Shown: positions 19,658-26,923 of the stretch, piece by piece | Layout: each line of letters begins with the position of its first letter | Numbering within the stretch: position 1 is the stretch's first letter | Source of the DNA: JAGLQA01 sp023135565 | GTDB lineage: Bacteria; Acidobacteriota; Aminicenantia; UBA2199 | DNA length: 36,881 bases | Reading direction: 5' to 3' | NCBI GenBank assembly: GCA_030639305.1 | Contig: DAOWCY010000056.1 | Location: 1-36,881, forward strand | Program-made: the position numbers and the translations under genes | The notes under the pieces: model-generated | The model's input: the letters and a program-made list of their open reading frames with translations, nothing else | Databases searched by the model: none | Told to the model about the DNA's origin: nothing

Positions 19658-22586
19658 TCTTTTCTCTTTCCGGTAGATTCTTGAGCAGCAGCCCGATCTC
19701 TTCGTTTGCGTCTTTGACTGCCTGTCTTTTGGTCCAGTCTTTGAAATAGTTACTCTTAACCAAATAAAAGCTGTCTTTTTCATAAATTTTTACTTTATCT
19801 TCATTCAGCATTTTAGAGAAATAACCCTGCTGCAATTGATGTTTTTTGACTAAATCCAAATAGTGTATTTCCTTCCGCCTGATTCCAGTTTCCAGATTTT
19901 TTTTCGCGCCTATTTGAAAGCGCACCACAGCGCCGATATTGGCTGAAATCCAGTATTCGGCTTTCAAACTAAAGTCCCGGGCTAAAACAGGTTTGAAATT
20001 CCGGCGGAACCTATCTACATATTCTCGAATATCTTTTTCGTTGACGCGGTCGTTTTTTCGTTCCACCCTGACCTGGTAGAATTCCCTGATAATCTCTTTC
20101 TCGAATTCCAATAAACCGTACAGGTCGAAAAGGATTTCGTCGATTTCATTTTCGAGTTCTGTCGTATCGTGATTGTTTTTTTTGCCCTGTTCGATATTCT
20201 CGACTAATTCCGCCAGCCTGTGCACACGGGCATCCGCATTAGTTAAAACCGGCAAGGGGAGATTCTCGATGTCAATGTTTCTTAATGTACTGCGTTTTTC
20301 GCCTCCTTTTCCCCACTGACTGGATATTTGGTATAAATAATAGCCCAAAAGTTTTGAGTTTATTATTGCTAAATAGGGGGCGTAATCTTCGATATAATCT
20401 TTACTTGTTCTTAATTTGATGCATAATATATTATCTTTATGAACTATGTTTTCATGCAGCCGAATCCCCCTAAACCTGACATTGTCCGACTTTAGGGGCC
20501 TGACCGGGATAATAATTCTACCGCTGCAGAAAACCGTATCATTCGGCCTTCTTCTAAGTTCCCTATTCCAATTGAAATCTTTCAGCTTGTTCTTCAGCCG
20601 GTAGCGATAAAAATCCGCGGGTTCGATCAATTTTTTTAATACCGGTTCTCCTAAAGATTTCATCTCCTTTTTCGGTTGAAAACCGGACCTGCATTCGATT
20701 ACGACTCTATCTTTAATAAAAAACAAACGCTCCCGGATAAGCCGGTAATCATCTAAAGAACCGTTAACCAGTATCCGCCACAGCGCATCATCTTCTATAA
20801 AAGCTGACTGCCGCACTTTATTTATATCTTTTGGCGTAAAATGAATGAGCCGAAAGGTTTCGGAAAACCGGTTCAATTGAGGCGACACATATTCGATAAT
20901 ATTGTCCGGGCTGTCGCTTTTATCAAAAACTAAAACAGCACAGGGTTCACTGGCCCCGATTTCGACCTTTTTTCCATTAATTTCCCCGATGACCCTTTTT
21001 TTGAAAAGAATTTTATCAAAATCGGACAATTCATAAAAATGAGTTAACCTGTATTTCCTTAATAAATTTTGCCTGAAATCTTTCGCATTGTCATTAAGAA
21101 AATTGGAGTTTTTGACAATTAAAGAGAAGAGAGTTTTATCACCGGCCCAATCACCCGCTCTCAACAAAAAAGCTTGCGATCGTTCATAATCGGCGACATT
21201 TTTGTATACCGGCATTGTACCAGCTTTTCCCTTAGTGTTTATCGCCTCTCTCTCTCTACGATTCTCCGGGTTTTGGTCATCGAAAACCGATCCCCAGGGC
21301 GGATTGGAAACAATACAGTCGAATTTTTTTTCTTTAAATATTTCCTCGTCTACTAACGCATTCCCTTTGATAAGCGTTTTGCCGATTAAACCGGGCAATA
21401 TGGGGGAAGCGTGTTCGATTTTATGGCGAATAAACGCGGGGTCTTCTGCTTCCAACAAAACAAGATAAAGACTGAACGCCGCAATCCGAAGCGCTCCCGC
21501 ATCAACATCTATTCCAAACAATTGATTTTCAAGGATTTTTTTCTTCTTTTCATAATCGAGCGGGCGCGGGTAAGAATCGATGATCATTTTGAAGCTCTCT
21601 ACTAAGTAAGCCCCGGAACCGCAGGCGGGATCAAAGACCGTGACTTTTTTATTTTGTTTCAATTGACCGCGCAGCGTATGCGCGAGCATAAAATCGACAA
21701 TAAACGAGGGCGTATAATAAATGCCTTTGCCCTTGCGCTCTTCGCTCTTTAAAAAAGCTTCGTAAACATTGCTGATTAATTGGATAGGAATTTTGTCGAA
21801 CCTGTAAGGGAATAATCTCCCCTGTTTACTGCGATAATCGCTGCTGAAAAAAAGAGCCAATTTTTCTAAATACAGCGGTTCTATATCATCGGCGGCAAGT
21901 TTATCTTGCTTGAAAATATCCCCGTTTATCTTTCGCAATTCGTCGAAAGCTTCGATTAAATTGCCGGGGACCCCGCTTTTTAATATGTTTAGCAAATATT
22001 TTTTTTCGTATATTTTCCTGTCTTCCAGGTATTTGATGAATAAGCATCTCAAAATCAGTAAGTGAATGATCTTTTCGTTACCTTGCCCGGTTAGATCGGT
22101 TTTGAGAGCGATGAGATTAAGCAGTAAATCTTTATCAACCTCATGGATAGTTTTTTTTTTTTTTATGACGAAGTCGAAAAAATAAGTAGAGTCGATATAT
22201 TCTTTAGATATTTTTTCCAGTTTGTCTTTTTCGAACCCGGTTGAATTAATTCCATAGTCGAAAGTAGTAATAACGGTTCCCCTGCTTAGTGGGTTCTTTT
22301 CATCGGGTTTCGATTTGGCATTGATTATGTGGCACCTGTCATCGGCCAGGGCAAAAAAAACGTTTACGTCATTCCGGTTCCAATAGATAGAGTGCGTCTC
22401 GAAAAGCGATTCCTCCGTGGGCGTATACACGTATTTTAAATCTATCCGGTTCACGGGAATATTATCCAGGTCCGGGTCGTGTAATTCTATAGAATAGGTA
22501 AACGTATCTGCCTCTAAATTATTGGCAACCAGGTCTTCCGAATAACCTAACTCTTCCAGGAAATTAGCGAACCTATTTTTACTCAT
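19650..22586 (-). CDS. N6-adenine DNA methyltransferase, large (type IIG/Eco57I-like)
   Basis: 978 aa from ATG 22586 (MSKNRFANFLEELG); an in-frame ATG at 22604 is an alternative, and neither has a strong Shine-Dalgarno. The SAM-binding motif is VFDPACGSGAYL at residues 317-328, and the catalytic motif NPPW lies at 428-431. The preceding KGIYYTPSFIVDFML is typical of N6-adenine methylases. The last 350 residues look like a target-recognition domain plus helical spacers (LPLPVLTNADARVHRLAELV). The first 200 residues show no clear nuclease motif, so cleavage probably rests with the downstream gene. It is a defence-type modification gene with no specificity assignable from sequence. Confidence 0.85.
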   Translation of the reverse strand: MSKNRFANFLEELGYSEDLVANNLEADTFTYSIELHDPDLDNIPVNRIDLKYVYTPTEESLFETHSIYWNRNDVNVFFALADDRCHIINAKSKPDEKNPLSRGTVITTFDYGINSTGFEKDKLEKISKEYIDSTYFFDFVIKKKKTIHEVDKDLLLNLIALKTDLTGQGNEKIIHLLILRCLFIKYLEDRKIYEKKYLLNILKSGVPGNLIEAFDELRKINGDIFKQDKLAADDIEPLYLEKLALFFSSDYRSKQGRLFPYRFDKIPIQLISNVYEAFLKSEERKGKGIYYTPSFIVDFMLAHTLRGQLKQNKKVTVFDPACGSGAYLVESFKMIIDSYPRPLDYEKKKKILENQLFGIDVDAGALRIAAFSLYLVLLEAEDPAFIRHKIEHASPILPGLIGKTLIKGNALVDEEIFKEKKFDCIVSNPPWGSVFDDQNPENRREREAINTKGKAGTMPVYKNVADYERSQAFLLRAGDWAGDKTLFSLIVKNSNFLNDNAKDFRQNLLRKYRLTHFYELSDFDKILFKKRVIGEINGKKVEIGASEPCAVLVFDKSDSPDNIIEYVSPQLNRFSETFRLIHFTPKDINKVRQSAFIEDDALWRILVNGSLDDYRLIRERLFFIKDRVVIECRSGFQPKKEMKSLGEPVLKKLIEPADFYRYRLKNKLKDFNWNRELRRRPNDTVFCSGRIIIPVRPLKSDNVRFRGIRLHENIVHKDNILCIKLRTSKDYIEDYAPYLAIINSKLLGYYLYQISSQWGKGGEKRSTLRNIDIENLPLPVLTNADARVHRLAELVENIEQGKKNNHDTTELENEIDEILFDLYGLLEFEKEIIREFYQVRVERKNDRVNEKDIREYVDRFRRNFKPVLARDFSLKAEYWISANIGAVVRFQIGAKKNLETGIRRKEIHYLDLVKKHQLQQGYFSKMLNEDKVKIYEKDSFYLVKSNYFKDWTKRQAVKDANEEIGLLLKNLPEREKID

Positions 22587-22750
22587 CACAGCACATCCCG
22601 GCATTCATTTTTTTTACAAATTTTGCCTCCAGGTACTATTATAACCTAAAAGATATGACAAATCATGCCTTTGGGGAATTTTTTTCCTATTTATATACCT
22701 ATTTTTAAGTAGATCGATAGACTTGCTGCGTGCTGAGAAGTGAAGGCTTG

Positions 22751-23284
22751 CTAAAGGAGATCCTTCCTGGTGAATATGGAGAGAAATTTGTAGCCGGCGG
22801 CTTCGATCTTCTCCCTGCCGCCATCCTCCCGGTCGATCACTCCCATAATGACTTCAACCGTGCCGCCCTGGGCTTCCACCTGCTTCGCTCCCCGCAGTAT
22901 CGAACCACCGGACGTCACTACATCGTCAAATATCGCCACCCGGCCACCGGCTGGAAAATTTCCCTCGATGACTTTCCCGGTGCCGTGGGATTTCTCCTCT
23001 TTCCTGATGATAAAAGCAGGAATAGGCTTGTTGTCCATGAAACTGAGCACCGCTATGGCCGATACGATGGGATCCGCGCCGATGGAATATCCACCTACCG
23101 CGTCCACTTTGAAATCTTGCAGCATCTCTAAGAAAATTTTGCCGCATAAATAAGCCCCTTCGGGCCATAAAGTGGTTACCCGGGCGTCCACATAAAAATC
23201 GCTGGTTTTCCCGGAGGCAAGCTTGAACTCCCGCCCGGAAATAACCGATTTTTCCAGGAGTATCTCTTTTAATTTGTTTCTCAA
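22751..23284 (-). CDS. pyrE: Orotate phosphoribosyltransferase
   Basis: 177 aa from a TTG at 23284 that overlaps the preceding stop by 4 bp (TTGA), with AGGGGG upstream. The PRPP-binding loop VAIFDDVVTSGGSIL is at residues 116-130. The start SGREFKLASGKTSDFYVDAR and RKEEKSHGTGKVIEG are typical of PyrE, which joins orotate and PRPP to give OMP in pyrimidine synthesis. The gene stands apart from other pyr genes and is coupled to the GAF-like gene upstream. Confidence 0.92.
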   Translation of the reverse strand: MRNKLKEILLEKSVISGREFKLASGKTSDFYVDARVTTLWPEGAYLCGKIFLEMLQDFKVDAVGGYSIGADPIVSAIAVLSFMDNKPIPAFIIRKEEKSHGTGKVIEGNFPAGGRVAIFDDVVTSGGSILRGAKQVEAQGGTVEVIMGVIDREDGGREKIEAAGYKFLSIFTRKDLL

Positions 23285-23835
23285 GCTATTTTCCCCCTGA
23301 AATCGGGCGGCAGCACCATCTTGATATATGGCGCAATCTTAATAATCGAGCCCATCAAAAATTGCAGGTCCGATTCGCCGAAATCTTCACCCGCTTCCGT
23401 AGCAGTCTCCCCGCGCCTGGAAATCTCGATTACCCCGATTTTTTCACCTTCGGCGGCAATCAGGGTGCCCATCATTTTCCAGAGTGGTTTTACCTTATCA
23501 TCCGGGGTTCGAATTATTTCGAATATGGATAAATGGCGCTGCTGTTGGAAGTTATTTTCGATAATGCCGATGCCCCTGCGAAAAATAGAGGCTGCGGTGG
23601 CTTCGGTGGAACCGACAGGAATCATGCCTGCATCTACTAAGTATTCGGGGTAAGCAAAAGATAGGATGGTTTTTTCGTCATTGGTCAAAAAGATAGCGAT
23701 TTCTTCATCCTCCAGGTGTAGATGCTCCTTATAAAAAGCCGCTATTAATTTGATGGAATTCAAAAAGGAGGCCTTTTTGTCTTCGTTTTGCACTTCCATA
23801 CTTAATTTACCGATTAATTCGTTCAATTCCGTCAT
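23281..23835 (-). CDS. GAF-domain-like protein
   Basis: 184 aa from ATG 23835 with GGAG about 10 nt upstream; a longer frame from 23904 starts in AT-rich upstream DNA and is rejected. The middle (HLEDEEIAIFLTNDEKTILS, then GVIEISRRGE) has the strand-helix pattern of GAF domains, which bind small ligands or act in signalling. No output domain is attached. It overlaps pyrE by 4 bp, so the two are probably cotranscribed; a regulatory link to pyrimidine supply is possible but unproven. Confidence 0.65.
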   Translation of the reverse strand: MTELNELIGKLSMEVQNEDKKASFLNSIKLIAAFYKEHLHLEDEEIAIFLTNDEKTILSFAYPEYLVDAGMIPVGSTEATAASIFRRGIGIIENNFQQQRHLSIFEIIRTPDDKVKPLWKMMGTLIAAEGEKIGVIEISRRGETATEAGEDFGESDLQFLMGSIIKIAPYIKMVLPPDFRGKIA

Positions 23836-24072
23836 TTTTGTTTTTACTCCGTTTAAAAAATCATTATACCATGAAAACAATAAAGTTATCAACAATATTT
23901 CCAAGTTTTCACGTCAAAATTCACCTTTTTTTATTAATACTATGTGAAAAGCAGCAAAAAAACAGCCCGCGGCAGTACAACAATGAGTAGTCGGAAATAT
24001 GTTTCCCAGGCCCCTTGAAATTTTTTGCCAATGGATATATAATGGTGCCTTATAAAAATAAGGTAAACAGAA

Positions 24073-24375
24073 ATGACAGAAACAAAATTTAGAAGTTTTA
24101 TTAAAGCGATCAGTTGGAGAGTTATCGCCACCTGTATAACTTTCTCTATTGCGCTGGCGCTCACGGGAGAAACGGTTATCGCCCTGGAAATCGGGTTCTT
24201 TGATTTGATACTGAAGCTCATAGCCTATTTTTTGCATGAGCGGGTGTGGGGTAAGATAAACGTGGGCAGAAAAGCTCATCCTTTAGAAGACATCAAACTC
24301 AAGAGAGCGCTGGAAGTGGAAGATAAAGAATTAATAAAAGAAAAACTAAGAGACTTAGGTTATCTCGATGAATAA
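24073..24375 (+). CDS. DUF2061 membrane protein
   Basis: 100 aa. FRSFIKAISWRVIATCITFS, then ALTGETVIALEIGFFDLILKLIAYFLHERVWGKI, is a standard DUF2061 domain with two transmembrane helices. The C-terminal tail (DIKLKRALEVEDKELIKEKL) is a charged helix. The function is unknown; homologues sit beside sulfate-assimilation or envelope genes. The stop overlaps the start of the GT2 gene by 8 bp, so it heads a three-gene operon with two glycosyltransferases. Confidence 0.85.
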   Translation: MTETKFRSFIKAISWRVIATCITFSIALALTGETVIALEIGFFDLILKLIAYFLHERVWGKINVGRKAHPLEDIKLKRALEVEDKELIKEKLRDLGYLDE

Positions 24376-25354
24376 AAAAAAAAAAGAAATTTACTTATCC
24401 GTGGTTATCCCGGTTTATAACGAGGAAGAGAGCGTCGAAATCCTTTGCCGGGAGGTTGTCGCCGCTGTTGAAGGGAAATATAAAGATTTCGAAATTATTT
24501 TTTCCAATGACGGCAGCAGCGATAATTCGCTGGAAAAATTGAGAGGCCTGCATGAACAGGATAAACGGGTGAAAGTAATCAATTTCCGCAAAAATTTCGG
24601 CCAGAGCGCGGCCATGTCCGCCGGTTTCGAATATTGTAAAGGAGATGTCGTGGTCACTTTAGACGGTGATTTGCAGAATGATCCCGCCGACATTCCCACC
24701 ATAGTGGATAATATACTGGCAGGTTACGATATCGTAAACGGCTGGCGCAAAGACAGGAAAGATAAGTTCCTGACTCGCAAGATTCCCTCTTTTCTCGGCA
24801 ATAAACTGATCTCCTTTATCACCAAAGTCAAGCTGCACGATTACGGCTGCACACTGCGCGGTTTTACTAAGGAAGTGGCGAAGAGCCTCCAACTCTATGG
24901 AGAGATGCACCGCTACATCCCGGCGCTGGCATCGCGCATCGGCATTAAGTCCATCGAAATCCCCGTCAATCACAGGGAACGTCGCTTCGGTAAATCCCAG
25001 TATGGCTTAGGCAGGACTTTCCGGGTTATTTTAGATTTGATCTCCATCAAATACCTTTTATCTTTCTCGCACCGCCCCCTGCAAATTTTCGGCGGTTTGG
25101 GTTTATTTATGATGGGAAGCGGTTTTTTAAGCGGGCTTTACATCACTTACACCAAATATTTTTTAGACCACTCGGCCAACCGGCCGCTTTTGTTTTTAAC
25201 GGTGCTGTTGATTTTCTTAGGGTTCCAGGTGATTACTTTAGGGTTGGTGGCAGAGATGCTTTCCCGCATCTACCACGAAGGTCTAAACAAACACGTTTAT
25301 TCTATAAGAGAGTTAATAGGAATAGAAGATGAAAATATTGATGATTGCTCCTGA
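24368..25354 (+). CDS. GT2 family glycosyltransferase, membrane-bound (DPM1/ArnC-like)
   Basis: 328 aa. The nucleotide-sugar domain starts SVVIPVYNEEESVEILC and holds the metal-binding DGD at residues 99-101 (LDGDLQNDP). Two C-terminal helices (about residues 235-255 and 270-292) anchor it in the inner membrane. This layout is that of polyprenyl-phosphate glycosyltransferases such as ArnC and dolichol-phosphate mannose synthase types, which load a sugar on a lipid carrier. It overlaps DUF2061 by 8 bp and the next GT4 gene by 26 bp, so all three are translated together, probably for an envelope glycan. Confidence 0.9.
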   Translation: MNKKKKEIYLSVVIPVYNEEESVEILCREVVAAVEGKYKDFEIIFSNDGSSDNSLEKLRGLHEQDKRVKVINFRKNFGQSAAMSAGFEYCKGDVVVTLDGDLQNDPADIPTIVDNILAGYDIVNGWRKDRKDKFLTRKIPSFLGNKLISFITKVKLHDYGCTLRGFTKEVAKSLQLYGEMHRYIPALASRIGIKSIEIPVNHRERRFGKSQYGLGRTFRVILDLISIKYLLSFSHRPLQIFGGLGLFMMGSGFLSGLYITYTKYFLDHSANRPLLFLTVLLIFLGFQVITLGLVAEMLSRIYHEGLNKHVYSIRELIGIEDENIDDCS

Positions 25355-26552
25355 GCCTTTTTTTGAACCCCGGGGCACGCCTTTTTCCGAATATTTCAGG
25401 ATCAAAGCTTTAGCGGACTTAGGGCATGAAATCGACCTGATTACCTACCCCATCGGCGAAGATAAGGAAATAAAAGGTCTGCGGATTTTCAGGTGTTTCA
25501 AACCTCCTTTCGTAAAATCGGTTAAAACCGGCCCCTCTTTAGCTAAAATTTTCCTTGATTTTTTTCTTTTTTTTAAGGCTTTAGGGCGGTTATTAAGGGG
25601 CAAGTATGATTTTATCCATACCCACGAAGAAGCCAACATCATGGGCGCTTTTTTCAGTAAAATAAAGGGCATCCCCCATCTTTACGACATGCACTCTTCT
25701 TTAGTGCAGCAGATGAATAATTTCCAGTTTACCAAATCGAAGATCATTGTTTCTTTTTTCCGTTTGATCGAAAGAATCTCCCTGGAAAATTCACGTTCTA
25801 CTATTGTTATATGTAAAGCCCTGTACGACTATGCGGCCCAGATCACGGCCAGCGAAAAATTAACAATCATCGAGAATTTTATCGACGAAACTCCCGAAGC
25901 ACTCGACGCAGCCAAATTAAGCCGAATAAAAGAAGAGATCGGCAGTGAAAAGAAAAAGATCATCATGTACACCGGCACTCTCGAAACTTATCAGGGTATT
26001 CCCCTGTTGATCGAGACCATGAAACATTTAGACGTGGATTTCCGGTTGGTCTTGATCGGCGGCAAGAAGGAGCAGGTGGAGGAAGTCGAAAAGCGGGTAA
26101 AAGAAGAGAATTTAGATGGCCGGGTGTTGGTTTTGGGGCGCAGGGAGCCCGGTGATATTCCTTATTATTTAGGAGCGGCCAAAGTGCTGGTATCGCCGCG
26201 GGTTTTGGGTACTAATATTCCCTTAAAGATATATTCTTATTTAAAGAGCGGTATCCCGGTGGTAGCGACTAATCTTTATACTCACACCCAGTCGGTAAAC
26301 GAAGAGATTGCTGTTTTGGTAGACCCGGAAGCGGAACCTTTTGCCGCCGGAATCGAGGCAGCGGCATCGTCTAAAGGTGAGGAGATTTCTAAGAAAGCGC
26401 GGGCTTTTTGCGATAAGAATTACAGTTATGAAAGGTATTTAGAGTTAGTCCGGGAAGCGGTAGAAAAAGCCTCCCCGTGCGCACGGGGAGGCGATGAGCG
26501 GCTTCGCCGCAAGGGGCAGCGAGTAGAGGGGGACGGCGCCCCCAGCCTATAA
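25329..26552 (+). CDS. GT4 family glycosyltransferase
   Basis: 407 aa with TAGGAATAGAAG before the ATG. The N-terminal acceptor domain starts MKILMIAPEPFFEPRGTPFS, and the C-terminal GT-B domain has MYTGTLETYQGIPLLIETMK and the donor-site region PLKIYSYLKSGIPVVATN. It is a cytoplasmic transferase for an envelope glycan, coupled to the GT2 gene by a 26-bp overlap. The last 25 or so residues (from about SPCARGGDERLRRKG onward) are encoded by a modular repeat copy and are rich in Arg and Gly, unlike the rest. The native end probably lies near VREAVEKA. Confidence 0.88.
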   Translation: MKILMIAPEPFFEPRGTPFSEYFRIKALADLGHEIDLITYPIGEDKEIKGLRIFRCFKPPFVKSVKTGPSLAKIFLDFFLFFKALGRLLRGKYDFIHTHEEANIMGAFFSKIKGIPHLYDMHSSLVQQMNNFQFTKSKIIVSFFRLIERISLENSRSTIVICKALYDYAAQITASEKLTIIENFIDETPEALDAAKLSRIKEEIGSEKKKIIMYTGTLETYQGIPLLIETMKHLDVDFRLVLIGGKKEQVEEVEKRVKEENLDGRVLVLGRREPGDIPYYLGAAKVLVSPRVLGTNIPLKIYSYLKSGIPVVATNLYTHTQSVNEEIAVLVDPEAEPFAAGIEAAASSKGEEISKKARAFCDKNYSYERYLELVREAVEKASPCARGGDERLRRKGQRVEGDGAPSL

Positions 26553-26732
26553 CCCGCTTCGCCGCAGGGAGCAGCGTGTGAGCGCTTTTGATTTTAAACC
26601 CCACATGCGTGGGGGAGCGATAAGCGGCTTCGCCGCAGGGAGCAGCGGGTGAGCGCTTTTGATTCTAAATAAACAAAAGTTTTGATCAAACTTTTACAAA
26701 AGTTTGGCCCCCGGCAGGGCCGCCGGAGGCAA
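26470..26732 (+). repeat. Modular intergenic repeat, long compound copy
   Basis: CCTCCCCGTGCGCACGGGGA hairpin, then the module AGCGGCTTCGCCGCA with GGGAGCAGCG and GAGCGCTTTTGATTTTAA. A second CCCCACATGCGTGGGG hairpin and a second such module follow, then the AT hairpin and GGGCCGCCGGAGGCAA. It overlaps the 3' end of the GT4 gene. Confidence 0.9.
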
Positions 26733-26923
26733 TTTGATAGTAAATTCAGAAGTCTGTGCATTACGTTCCCCCGCGGTTACATTTGGTCTGCCGGTAGTTA
26801 CAGATGACTCCCCCGCGGTTACATTTACCTTCCCGCCGGTTTCATCGACTGTTGTATTAGCTCTCCTTTTGGTATCTGCCTATGCGTACACCATGCGGAA
26901 GCGTCCTGTTTGTTAAAGGAAAT
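26733..26923. other. Gap between repeat and TPR-ATPase gene
   Basis: It holds two copies of CCCCCGCGGTTACATTT 42 bp apart (26769 and 26811), with related spacer text (GGTCTGCCGGTAGTTACA). An open frame over it ends in a hydrophobic stretch, but its start lies in the repeat, and I do not call it a gene. Confidence 0.4.

Noticed and set aside
26470..26732. CRISPR-like look of the repeated hairpin blocks
   Set aside because: The units are contiguous hairpin modules without unique spacers of constant length, and no cas gene is present.
26704..26916. 70-residue open frame ending in a hydrophobic stretch
   Set aside because: Its start is the modular repeat itself, it lacks a ribosome site, and nothing in it matches a family.
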